DNA of 64,000 bases from Denitratisoma sp. DHT3 (GTDB lineage Bacteria; Pseudomonadota; Gammaproteobacteria; Burkholderiales; Rhodocyclaceae), in NCBI RefSeq assembly GCF_007833355.1, contig NZ_CP020914.1, positions 2,280,047-2,344,046 of the forward strand, given 5' to 3'. Shown here in pieces: positions 35,517 to 43,749 of the stretch. Positions within the stretch are counted from its first letter, which is position 1, and each line of letters begins with the position of its first letter. Under the pieces are notes generated by a model. The model was not told the origin of the DNA. It saw nothing but the letters and a program-made list of their open reading frames with translations, and did no database searches. Position numbers and translations under genes: made by a program.

Positions 35517-37658
35517 ATGAGCGCCAACGCTTATTCCCACCTGCTCGCCCCGGGCCGCATCGGCAAGATGGAGCTGCGCAACCGCATGATCGTGACCGCC
35601 ATGGGGGTCAACCTGGCGGAGGACGGCCACTGCACCGAGCGCCTCCGGGCCTACCACGAGGAGCAGGCCAAGGGCGGCGTGGGCCTGGTGAACATGGGCG
35701 TCTCCGGCGTGGCCTGGCCTCATGGCGGCAATCAGCCGGGGCAGATCGCCATTTCCGACGACCGCTTCATTCCCGGCCTGAAGGCCGTCGCCGACGCGGT
35801 CCACGCCCACGGCGCCAAGTTCACCATCCAGATCCACCACGGCGGCGTGGTGAGCGTCGAGGACATGGCGGCCGGGCGGCCGGTGTGGGTGCCCTCGCTT
35901 CCCGGCCCCTTCCCCGGCGCCGGCACCCAACAGGTCACCGATGCCTTCACCAGCGCCGAGCTCCAGCAGATGATGGCCAATGCCAAGCCCCGGCCCAAAC
36001 CCGAATTCCATGAAATGACCCTGGAGGACATCCGGACCGTCGTCGGCAAGTTCGCCGACGGCGCCGACCGGGCCAAGCGCGCCGGCGCCGATGGCGTGGA
36101 AATCCACGGCGGCCACGGCTACCTGATCTCCGGCTTCATTTCGCCCAAGTCCAACAAGCGCACCGACGAATACGGCGGCCCCCTGGAAAACCGGGTGCGC
36201 CTGCTGCTGGAAGTCATCCGCGCGGTGCGCGAGCGCACCGGCCCCGAGTTCGCCATCATCGTCAAGCTGGACGCCCAGGAATACGGCGTCGAGACCGGCA
36301 TCAAGATCGAGGACGCGGTGCGCACCGCGCAGATGGCCGAGCAGGCCGGCGCCGACGCGATCACCGTCACCTCCTACCACGACACCGGCAAGCTCAAGCT
36401 CCATTCCCAGTCCAACATCCCGCACATCCCGGGTTGGAACCTGCCCGCCGCGGAGCGCATCAAGCAGGCCGTCTCCATCCCCGTGATCGCCTCCGGCCGG
36501 GTGGAGCCGGAGGTGGGCGAAGCCAAGATCGCCGCCGGCGCCTTCGACTTCCTCGCCATGGGCCGCAAGCTCCTGGCCGATCCTCATCTGCCGCGCAAGC
36601 TGGCCGAAGGCAAGCCCGAAACCATCCGCCCCTGCATCTACTGCTACACCTGCGTCAGCGCCATCTACCTGCAGGACACGGTGCGCTGCGCCGTCAATTC
36701 GGACTGCGCCTTCGAGTACCAGCGCCCCACCGGCAAGCCGGCATCCAAGCGCTATGTGGTGGTCGGCGGCGGCCCCGGCGGCATGGAAGCGGCGCGCCGC
36801 CTGGATGAACAGGGCCATCAGGTAACGCTGCTGGAAGGCACCGACCGCCTCGGCGGCACCCTGCAATTCGCCTCCATCGCCTACGAGCCCAACCAGCGCC
36901 TGCTGAACTGGCTGCGCCGGGGCATCGAGTCCTCCAAGGTGGATGTGCGGCTGAACACTCGCGCCACGCCGGAACTGGTGGCGAGCCTCAAACCCGACGC
37001 GGTGCTGGTGGCGACCGGCGCGCTGCGCGGCATGCCGCCGATTCCCGGCAGCGAGCAGAACCACGTGTTCAGCGGCGACGACATGCGCCGCCTGGTGCTG
37101 GGCCTGTCCTCGCCGGAGCTGGCGAAGAAGGTCGGCGCCCCGGTGCGCCTGGCGACCAGGCTCGCCGCCGCCACCGGCATGACCTCCAACCTCGACTTCC
37201 TGCGCCGCGCCACCCACTGGTGGATGCCCCTGGGCAAGCGCATCGTCATCATCGGCGGCGAACTGGTGGGCCTGGAGCTGGCCGAGTTCCTGATGGAGCG
37301 CGGCCGCACCGTCACGGTGGTGGATGACACCGCCCGCTTCGGCGCCGGCCTGCTGCTGGTGCGCCGCATGCGCATCCTGGAGGAGTTGAAGGAACACGGC
37401 GTGGGGCTCCACCCCGGCGCCCAGGACATCCGCATCGACCGGGACGCCGTGCGCTTCACCCTCAAGGAGGGCGGCGCCCAGTCGGTCCCCGCCGACCACG
37501 TGATCGTCGCCAAGGGCGCCACGGGCAACCCGGTGGTCGCTGACCAGCTGCGCGCAGCCGGCCTCAACGTCCATGCTTTCGGCGACTGCACCGGCGTGAG
37601 CTACATCGAGGGCGCCATCCGCGGCGGCGCCGATGCGGTCGCCGCGCTCAACCGCTGA
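35517..37658 (+). CDS. NADH:flavin oxidoreductase/2,4-dienoyl-CoA reductase-like (OYE plus FAD domain)
   Basis: This 713-residue protein has an Old Yellow Enzyme barrel (about 1-370; HGGHGYLISGFISPKSN, RTDEYGG), an iron-sulfur cysteine cluster (CIYCYTC near 373, C-AVN near 388), an FAD loop VVVGGGPGGMEAARRL (about 408-422) and a second dinucleotide loop (VIIGGELVGLELA). The layout matches FadH and trimethylamine dehydrogenase-type enzymes, which reduce conjugated double bonds of CoA esters or act on related substrates. An own ribosome site AAGGAG precedes the ATG, with a 125-bp gap after the PQQ gene. Confidence 0.92.
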   Translation: MSANAYSHLLAPGRIGKMELRNRMIVTAMGVNLAEDGHCTERLRAYHEEQAKGGVGLVNMGVSGVAWPHGGNQPGQIAISDDRFIPGLKAVADAVHAHGAKFTIQIHHGGVVSVEDMAAGRPVWVPSLPGPFPGAGTQQVTDAFTSAELQQMMANAKPRPKPEFHEMTLEDIRTVVGKFADGADRAKRAGADGVEIHGGHGYLISGFISPKSNKRTDEYGGPLENRVRLLLEVIRAVRERTGPEFAIIVKLDAQEYGVETGIKIEDAVRTAQMAEQAGADAITVTSYHDTGKLKLHSQSNIPHIPGWNLPAAERIKQAVSIPVIASGRVEPEVGEAKIAAGAFDFLAMGRKLLADPHLPRKLAEGKPETIRPCIYCYTCVSAIYLQDTVRCAVNSDCAFEYQRPTGKPASKRYVVVGGGPGGMEAARRLDEQGHQVTLLEGTDRLGGTLQFASIAYEPNQRLLNWLRRGIESSKVDVRLNTRATPELVASLKPDAVLVATGALRGMPPIPGSEQNHVFSGDDMRRLVLGLSSPELAKKVGAPVRLATRLAAATGMTSNLDFLRRATHWWMPLGKRIVIIGGELVGLELAEFLMERGRTVTVVDDTARFGAGLLLVRRMRILEELKEHGVGLHPGAQDIRIDRDAVRFTLKEGGAQSVPADHVIVAKGATGNPVVADQLRAAGLNVHAFGDCTGVSYIEGAIRGGADAVAALNR

Positions 37659-37681
37659 CCCGCACGCTCAAGGACGGCACC

Positions 37682-38131
37682 ATGAATCTGGAGACGCTGC
37701 TCGCCGAACGGGAAATCCAGCGCGCCATCGTGCGCATGGCGCGGGCCATGGACGAGCGCGACTGGCCGGCGCTGGACGACATCCTGCTGCCCGACGCCAC
37801 GGCCAACCTGGGCATGGGGCCGCTTGCCGGCCGTGACACCATCGTCGCCTTCATCCGCACTTTCCTCGACGACTGCGGCCCGACCCAGCACCTGCTGGGC
37901 AACGTGCTGATCGACGTGGCGGGCGACACGGCAACCAGCCGCTGCTATGTGAGCGACATGCACAAGGGCGCGGGCGAGAAATCCCACCTCACCTTCTCCA
38001 CCCTGGGCGATTATCACGACACCTGGCGCAAGGTGGATGGCCGCTGGTTCATGAGCCACCGCGCCAAGCTCAGCCGCGCCGTCCTGGGCGACATCTCGGT
38101 GCTCGGCGCGGGGCCGCAGCGGAAACCGTAA
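37682..38131 (+). CDS. SnoaL-like (NTF2-fold) protein
   Basis: This 149-residue single-domain relative of the second half of the fused protein at 32.3 kb has RAIVRMARAMDERDWPALDDILLPDA, then a YHDTWRKVDGRWF signature. AAGGAC lies before the ATG and the gene follows the OYE gene by 23 bp. Likely an isomerase, dehydratase or binding partner in the same pathway. Confidence 0.85.
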   Translation: MNLETLLAEREIQRAIVRMARAMDERDWPALDDILLPDATANLGMGPLAGRDTIVAFIRTFLDDCGPTQHLLGNVLIDVAGDTATSRCYVSDMHKGAGEKSHLTFSTLGDYHDTWRKVDGRWFMSHRAKLSRAVLGDISVLGAGPQRKP

Positions 38132-38142
38132 AACGGCATCGA

Positions 38143-38165
38143 CCGTCCCCGCCACGCGGGGACGG
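38143..38165. terminator. hairpin between convergent genes
   Basis: CCGTCCCCGC and GCGGGGACGG form a perfect 10-bp stem with CAC loop between the SnoaL and EthD genes. No T-run follows on either side, so it may be a Rho-assisted or RNA-stabilising element. Confidence 0.5.
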
Positions 38166-38178
38166 CTCACGTGGGCGC

Positions 38179-38892
38179 TTAGCCTAGCGGCTTGACCAGA
38201 TACTGGCTGGTGACCACCACGTCCAGCTTATCGAGATCGATGAAACGGGCGCAGCTTTCCATCATCGCATCGACGTTGCGCTTCAGCTTCGCGTCGTCGC
38301 CCACCGCGTCGTAGAAAGCGTGGGCGCTGGTCAGCGCGGCCTCGGGGAAGCCCTCCTCGACGATGGCGTCGTAGGGCGGCGCGCCGAAGGTGAGGGGGCG
38401 CACTACAAGGTTCTGCACGTAGAGGAAGGTGTCCTGGGTGTCGATCGCGATCTGGCTGTGGGAATTGCGCCAGGTGTCCAGCCAGTGCGCCTTGCTGATG
38501 CGTGGCGGGCACTGGAAGGCGGCGATCTGGGCATAACACTCGGTGCGCTGCCCGACCTTGGGCGGATGGCGGTCGTTGAACAGCAGTTGCGATTCGCTCA
38601 CCAGATAGGCCGCCATGCGCCAGGTGGCGGCGCCGATCACCGCGTCGAAGGGCTTGCGCTGTTCGTCGTTGGCGCTGTCCAGCCAGAGCTGGAGCACGCC
38701 CTCGATCGCGGGCTGATGCGAGGTCTGGATGTACTGGGCGCCTTGCAGGGCCACGCCGTCCTGCACGTTGGCCTGAACGAAACGGGCCCCCAGTTTCGCC
38801 AGCGCATCGGCCACTTCGCCGCGGATGCGCTTGCACCAGGTTTCGACCTCCTCGCGGGGGTCGCGCCAGAGCATGTAAATCACCTTTTCCAT
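38179..38892 (-). CDS. EthD-domain protein
   Basis: This 237-residue protein resembles two joined dimeric alpha-beta-barrel (EthD) halves: MEKVIYMLWRDP at the start and a second unit beginning near residue 120. EthD proteins accompany oxidative catabolic genes, and their catalytic role is unclear. GGAGGAG precedes the ATG, and it lies 42 bp downstream of the flavoprotein gene on the same strand. Confidence 0.78.
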   Translation of the reverse strand: MEKVIYMLWRDPREEVETWCKRIRGEVADALAKLGARFVQANVQDGVALQGAQYIQTSHQPAIEGVLQLWLDSANDEQRKPFDAVIGAATWRMAAYLVSESQLLFNDRHPPKVGQRTECYAQIAAFQCPPRISKAHWLDTWRNSHSQIAIDTQDTFLYVQNLVVRPLTFGAPPYDAIVEEGFPEAALTSAHAFYDAVGDDAKLKRNVDAMMESCARFIDLDKLDVVVTSQYLVKPLG

Positions 38893-38934
38893 CGTTTTCT
38901 CCTCCTCGCTGTTCGTTCCGTTCCGTCGTCGGCG

Positions 38935-40407
38935 CTATTCGCCGATCGCGGCATGTCGGCCGGCTTGCCGGCCGAAGAAGCTCGAGTCGCCCAGCGACAT
39001 CCCCGAGCTGTAGCCATCGCCCCAGCGGGGCAGGCCGCAGGCGCAGCGGCCGGCCGCATAGAGGCCGGGGATCACCGCGCCTTCGGGCGTCAGCACCTGA
39101 CCCGTGGGCAGCGTGGACAAGCCGCCGAGGGTGAAGGCGGCGCCGGGGAAATCCGTGGTGCAGTAGCTCAGGGCGGCGAAGGGCGCTTCCACCAGGGGCT
39201 GCATCCACTTGGCGTCCTTGTGGCAGACCGGATCGCTGCCGGCTTCGGCATAGCGGTTGTAAGCCTCGACGGTGTGCACCAGTTCGCCCGTGGGCAGCCC
39301 CAGTTCCTGTTCCAGTTCTTCCCAGGTTTCGCCCACTGCGGCGACCTCGATGTCGGGCCGGGTCATGGGACGGTCGAAGATGGCGTTGTCCACGATGAGC
39401 CAGGCACGCTGGTTGGGCTGCCGCAGGATGTACTGGGTGGCGCGGCCGTGATAGACGTCCTCGTTGATGAAACGCTGCCCCCGTTCGTTGACGAATATGC
39501 CCTTGACCAGGCTTTCCGGCGGAAAGAAGGGGCGCGTGATGAAGAACTGGTCCATGTGGATGGCGGCGCCGCCGACCGACATACCCATGCGGATGCCGGA
39601 GCCGTCGTCATTGCCGCCGGTCACGGGCCAGTCGCCCACCCGGGCGGCCGGCGCGTAGGTCTTGAGCATCTCGTCGTTGCAGATGAAGCCGCCGGCGCAG
39701 AGCAGCACGCCCTTCCGTGCCCTGATGCGGCGGGGCTCGCCATCGATGCGCACCACGACGCCCTGGACCCGGTTCTCCTCGTCGGCCACCAGGGCCAGGG
39801 CGCGGCTGCTGTAATGGGTCTCGATGCCCAGGCTCTCCACCTTCGCCGTCAGCCGCTCCATGATCGTCCTGCCGGCCCCCATGCCCACCATCTGGGCGGC
39901 ATGGCCACGGGGCGCGGGCTTGGCCTGCTGGGCGAAGGGCCAGGCGGCCTCGCTGCCCGACCAGACCAGGGTATCGTCGGTCATGGGTTCCAGCCATTTG
40001 CCCGGCAGATAGGTGCCCTTGAAGGGTACCCCCTGGGCTTCCAGCCAGTGGAAGTGGGCCACGGCATTCTCGGCGTAGCGCCGCACGCGGGCTTCGTCGG
40101 CGCCGGGTCCGCCGGCCATCATCAGGTACTTGAAGAAATCCTCGGTGCTGTCCTCGAAGCCGGCGGCCTTCTGCACCGGCGTGCCGCCGTTGCCGCCCAG
40201 GTAGAACTCGCCGCCGGACAGGGCGGCGCTGCCGCCGGAGGCCGCCGCCACCTCGAAGACCGTCACCTGCGCGCCGGCGTTCTTCGCCTCGATCGCCGCG
40301 CAGGCGCCGGAAATGCCGAAACCGATCACGGCCACGTCGGTTTCGATGTCCCAGCGCTCGACCTCGCTCAGACGCAAGGGGCGGGACGGGGAATAGGTCT
40401 GTGACAC
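38935..40407 (-). CDS. FAD-dependent oxidoreductase, 3-ketosteroid dehydrogenase/fumarate reductase-like
   Basis: This 490-residue flavoprotein has an N-terminal FAD loop (VAVIGFGISGACAAIEA, about 24-40), SGGSAALSGGEFYLGG, a substrate-domain middle and C-terminal PGLYAAGRCACG followed by GDGYSSGMSLGDS. This is the FAD_binding_2 architecture shared by 3-ketosteroid delta-1-dehydrogenases and fumarate reductase flavoproteins. It starts with GTG 40407 behind GGAGGAGG and is followed by the EthD gene. A 1,2-dehydrogenation of a cyclic ketone is plausible but unproven. Confidence 0.88.
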   Translation of the reverse strand: MSQTYSPSRPLRLSEVERWDIETDVAVIGFGISGACAAIEAKNAGAQVTVFEVAAASGGSAALSGGEFYLGGNGGTPVQKAAGFEDSTEDFFKYLMMAGGPGADEARVRRYAENAVAHFHWLEAQGVPFKGTYLPGKWLEPMTDDTLVWSGSEAAWPFAQQAKPAPRGHAAQMVGMGAGRTIMERLTAKVESLGIETHYSSRALALVADEENRVQGVVVRIDGEPRRIRARKGVLLCAGGFICNDEMLKTYAPAARVGDWPVTGGNDDGSGIRMGMSVGGAAIHMDQFFITRPFFPPESLVKGIFVNERGQRFINEDVYHGRATQYILRQPNQRAWLIVDNAIFDRPMTRPDIEVAAVGETWEELEQELGLPTGELVHTVEAYNRYAEAGSDPVCHKDAKWMQPLVEAPFAALSYCTTDFPGAAFTLGGLSTLPTGQVLTPEGAVIPGLYAAGRCACGLPRWGDGYSSGMSLGDSSFFGRQAGRHAAIGE

Positions 40408-40433
40408 GCTTGCCTCCTCCAGTTTGTGACATT

Positions 40434-40459
40434 AAAGCGCGGGCTCGATGGCCCGCTTT
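40434..40459. other. inverted repeat upstream of the flavoprotein gene
   Basis: AAAGCG-CGGGC and GCCCG-CTTT form a hairpin around TCGATG between the divergent flavoprotein and MarR genes. It could be a terminator of an upstream transcript or a regulatory site. Confidence 0.4.
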
Positions 40460-40544
40460 CATCGTAGAGGGTACCACGGGGCCGAGTCGGCGTCGGACGA
40501 ATGCAAACATCTTCATTAAATGCTGAAACGGACGCTAACAGAAA

Positions 40545-40591
40545 TTGACTTGACAACCCTTGCCTGGTCAATTTTAATGTTGTCGAGTCAA
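40545..40591 (+). promoter_or_regulatory. sigma-70 promoter inside a MarR-type operator
   Basis: A 13-base arm TTGACTTGACAAC (40545-40557) faces GTTGTCGAGTCAA (40579-40591), with 12 of 13 pairing. Inside it lie -35 TTGACA (40550-40555) and -10 TTTAAT (40573-40578) with 17-bp spacing. A dimeric repressor here would block RNA polymerase, fitting autoregulation of the MarR-efflux operon. Confidence 0.75.
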
Positions 40592-40618
40592 CTATTGATG
40601 TGCCTATCACTTAAAACG

Positions 40619-41086
40619 ATGAGCCGGGAAGCGGACGCCTCCATCGAACACTACACTGCGGACAGCTACCAGATGGGGGAGAGCGTCCTCTACCTGATGA
40701 GCGTCGCCCGTGCCCGCTGCCTCAGCGCCGTGGACGCGCGCATGGCCGAACTGGGCCTGACCACCGCCCAATTCGGCATCCTCAAGGTGGTGCAGGACGG
40801 CAGCGACGATACCGCCGCCGAATTGTGCCGCCGCTACAACATGGACCCCGGTTCGATGGCGCGGATGCTGGACAAGCTGGACGAGAAGGGGCTGATCCGC
40901 CGCGAGCGCAGCAGCGAAGACCGCCGCGTCGTCCGCATCGACCTCACCGACGAAGGCCGGGCGCTGTGCGCCCAGGGCATCGCCGCCGCGGTCAAGACCC
41001 TCAACCACTCGGTCCGCAGTTTCAGCAAGGAAGAATTGGACGTTTTCAAGAACGCCCTGCGCCAAGTCATCGCCAATATGGAATGA
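40619..41086 (+). CDS. MarR-family transcriptional regulator
   Basis: This 155-residue protein from ATG 40619 has winged-helix features: LGLTTAQFGILKVVQDG, AAELCRRYNMDPGSMARMLDKLDEKGLIRRERSSEDRR (the wing) and helical dimerisation ends. Upstream in-frame ATGs lie at or before the promoter at 40550-40578, so they are excluded. The gene starts an operon with outer-membrane factor, adaptor and three EmrB-type transporters, and is most likely its drug-responsive repressor, as EmrR is for EmrAB. Confidence 0.88.
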   Translation: MSREADASIEHYTADSYQMGESVLYLMSVARARCLSAVDARMAELGLTTAQFGILKVVQDGSDDTAAELCRRYNMDPGSMARMLDKLDEKGLIRRERSSEDRRVVRIDLTDEGRALCAQGIAAAVKTLNHSVRSFSKEELDVFKNALRQVIANME

Positions 41087-41111
41087 CCGCCCCCGCCCCG
41101 GAGAATCCCCC

Positions 41112-42533
41112 GTGAAACCCTATCTGCTTCCTCTCGCACTATTGCTCGCCGGGTGCGCCAATCACGGCGATCTGGCGCCCGCCATCCGCCCGGTGGACGG
41201 CGCGGGACTGGCCACCGCTCAAACGCTCTCGGGGCCGGCCGCCCAGGGCGCGCCGGCCGCCGCCTGGTGGCGCGAATTCGGCGACCCGCAACTCGACGCC
41301 CTGATCGACGAAGCCCTGCAATCCGCGCCCAGCCTGCAACTGGCCGCCGCCCGCCTGCGCCAGGCCCTGGCCCAGGCGGGCGTGGCCGACTCGGCCACGC
41401 GGCCGCGCGTGATGGGTAATTACCAGGGCGACCGGGAGCGCATGAGCGAGCACTTCCTCTACCCGCCGCCGTTCGGCGGCTCGACGGTGACGATGAGCCG
41501 GCTGGCGCTCGACTTCTCCTACGAGCTGGATTTCTGGGGACGCCACCGGGAGACCATGAAAGGCGCCCAGTCCGAGGCGCGCGCCGCGGAACTGGAGCGG
41601 GAGACGGCACGTCTGGTGCTGGCCACCGGCATCGCCCGCAGCTACGTGGAGCTGGACCGGCTGCTGTCCCTGCAGGCGCTGTCGGACCGCCAGCTCCAGG
41701 CCGCGCGGGAGGCCGCCCACCTGGTGGACCAGCGCTTTGCCGCCGGCATCGACAACGAGCCGGCGCGCAACCGGGCCCGCGTCCAGGCCGCCGCCCTGGA
41801 AAACGAACAGGCCGCCATCGCCGAGCAGGTCCTGCGCGTGCGCCATCAACTCGCCGCCCTGCTGGGCGCCGGTCCCGACCGCGGGCTGGCGATCGGCCGC
41901 CCCGACCTGAAGAACGCCGGCGCGCTGGCCTTGCCCTCGGTGCTGCCCGCCGAGTTGATGGGCCGCCGCCCCGACGTGGTGGCGCAACGGCTGCGGGTCG
42001 AGGCGGCGGAGCACTACGCCGAGGCCACCAAGGCCGACTTCTATCCCAACGTCAATCTGAGCGCCTTCCTCGGCTTCCAGTCCATCGGCACCGATACCCT
42101 GCTCAAGTCGGGCAGCCGCATCGCCGGCCTCGGTCCCGCGGTCAGCCTGCCCATCTACGCCGGCGGCAACACTCGGGCGCGGGTCGCCGGCCGCTACGCC
42201 GAATACGACGCCGCGGCGGCCCAGTACAACGCCACCCTGACCACCGCCCTGCGGGAAATCGCCGACGCCGTGGGCGCCTGGCGCGCGGTGGAGGAAAGGG
42301 AAGCCGCCCAGCGCGTCGCCACCAACGAAAGCGGCAGGGCCTTCGACGCCGCCCGCCGCCGCCACGAGGCCGGAGTGGACAACCGGCTGGCGGTGATCGG
42401 CGCCGAAACCGAGGCCATCGCCGAACAGCGGCGCAGCGCCGACCTGCGCGCCCAGCGTTTCGCCGCCGCCATCGAACTCGCCCGCGCGCTGGGCGGCGGC
42501 TATGCCGAATCCACCGTCCTGGCGCGGCGCTGA
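41112..42533 (+). CDS. efflux outer-membrane lipoprotein, NodT/OprM family
   Basis: This 473-residue protein has a lipoprotein signal (LLLAGC, lipidated Cys near residue 15) and two OEP (outer-membrane efflux) repeats with long coiled-coil helices, including PAAAWWREFGDPQLDALIDEAL and the GRRPDVVAQRLRVEAAEHYAEATKADFYPNV segment. It forms the trimeric TolC-like exit duct for the adaptor and transporters that follow after 22 bp. Confidence 0.93.
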   Translation: MKPYLLPLALLLAGCANHGDLAPAIRPVDGAGLATAQTLSGPAAQGAPAAAWWREFGDPQLDALIDEALQSAPSLQLAAARLRQALAQAGVADSATRPRVMGNYQGDRERMSEHFLYPPPFGGSTVTMSRLALDFSYELDFWGRHRETMKGAQSEARAAELERETARLVLATGIARSYVELDRLLSLQALSDRQLQAAREAAHLVDQRFAAGIDNEPARNRARVQAAALENEQAAIAEQVLRVRHQLAALLGAGPDRGLAIGRPDLKNAGALALPSVLPAELMGRRPDVVAQRLRVEAAEHYAEATKADFYPNVNLSAFLGFQSIGTDTLLKSGSRIAGLGPAVSLPIYAGGNTRARVAGRYAEYDAAAAQYNATLTTALREIADAVGAWRAVEEREAAQRVATNESGRAFDAARRRHEAGVDNRLAVIGAETEAIAEQRRSADLRAQRFAAAIELARALGGGYAESTVLARR

Positions 42534-42555
42534 ACCGAATTCCACAGGAGTCATC

Positions 42556-43728
42556 ATGAGCGAAGCTACCCCCATCGAGAACGGCAACGACAAGCGCCGC
42601 GCCCGCGCCCTCAAACTGCTGGCCCTGCTGTTCGCCGGCGCCGGCATCGCCTACGGCGCCTACTGGGCCTTCCACAGCCGTTTCCACGAAACCACCGATG
42701 ACGCCTACGTGGCCGGCAACGTGGTGCAGGTGACGCCCCAGGTCGCCGGCGCGGTCAGCGCCATCTATGTCGAGGACACCGATTTCGTCCAGGCCGGCGC
42801 GCCGCTGGTCAAGCTGGATCAGGCCGACACCCGGCTCGCCCTGGAACAGGCGGAAGCCGAGCTGGCCCGCGCGGTGCGCGACGCGCGCGCCCTGTTCGCC
42901 AACGATGCCGGTTTCGCCGCGCTGGCGGTCCAGCGCGAAATCGACCTCGCCCGCCGCAAGGAAGACCTGGCCCGGCGCCAGGGTCTGGCCGCCAGCGGCG
43001 CGGTGTCGAAGGAGGAAGTCGACCACGCCGCCACCGCCGTCAAGGCGGCCGAGGCGGCGCTGACCACCGCCCGTGAACAGTTCACCGCCAACCGCGCGCA
43101 GACCAGCGGCACCACGGTGGCAAGCCATCCCAACGTGGCGCGGGCCGCCGCCAGGTTCAAGGAAGCCTTCCTGGCCCAGGCCCGCACCACCATCCTCGCG
43201 CCGGTCACCGGGCACGTCGCCAAGCGCGCCGTGCAGGCCGGCCAGCGCATCGCGCCGGGCACGCCGCTGATGGCGGTGGTGCCCCTGGACGCGCTGTGGG
43301 TGGATGCCAACTTCAAGGAAGTGCAGCTCAAACACATGCGCATCGGCCAGCCGGTCGCGCTCCATGCCGACCTCTACGGCGGCGGCGTGGAATACCGGGG
43401 CCGGATCGTCGGCCTGGGCGCCGGCACCGGCGCCGCCTTCGCCCTGCTGCCGGCGCAGAACGCCACCGGCAACTGGATCAAGGTGGTGCAGCGGGTGCCG
43501 GTGCGCATCTCCCTCGACCCCAAGCAGGTGGCGGAACATCCGCTGCGGGTGGGCCTCTCGATGCTGGCCGACGTGGATACGCACGACCGCGGCGGCAAGC
43601 CGGTGACCGAAGCCCAGCGCGACAAGCCGCTGGTGGTCAGCGAAGTCTATGGCGACCCGCTGAAGACAGCCGAGACCCGCCTCAAAGCCATCATCGCCGC
43701 CAACCTGGCCGAACCGGCAAGGTACTGA
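42556..43728 (+). CDS. emrA: HlyD/EmrA-family periplasmic adaptor
   Basis: This 390-residue protein has one N-terminal TM helix (about 19-40), the biotinyl-lipoyl segment DDAYVAGNVVQVTPQVAGAV, coiled-coil hairpin (90-170) and beta-barrel domain (ILAPVTGHVAKRAVQAGQ). It links the inner-membrane transporter to the outer-membrane factor. ACAGGAG precedes ATG 42556. The symbol is by family resemblance. Confidence 0.9.
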   Translation: MSEATPIENGNDKRRARALKLLALLFAGAGIAYGAYWAFHSRFHETTDDAYVAGNVVQVTPQVAGAVSAIYVEDTDFVQAGAPLVKLDQADTRLALEQAEAELARAVRDARALFANDAGFAALAVQREIDLARRKEDLARRQGLAASGAVSKEEVDHAATAVKAAEAALTTAREQFTANRAQTSGTTVASHPNVARAAARFKEAFLAQARTTILAPVTGHVAKRAVQAGQRIAPGTPLMAVVPLDALWVDANFKEVQLKHMRIGQPVALHADLYGGGVEYRGRIVGLGAGTGAAFALLPAQNATGNWIKVVQRVPVRISLDPKQVAEHPLRVGLSMLADVDTHDRGGKPVTEAQRDKPLVVSEVYGDPLKTAETRLKAIIAANLAEPARY

Positions 43729-43749
43729 CCCCCCCTCTCCTCCCCCGCC

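Noticed and set aside
40530..40541. GACGCTAACAG, also present in the island repeats
   Set aside because: Only 11 bases match and no surrounding similarity is found; treated as chance.
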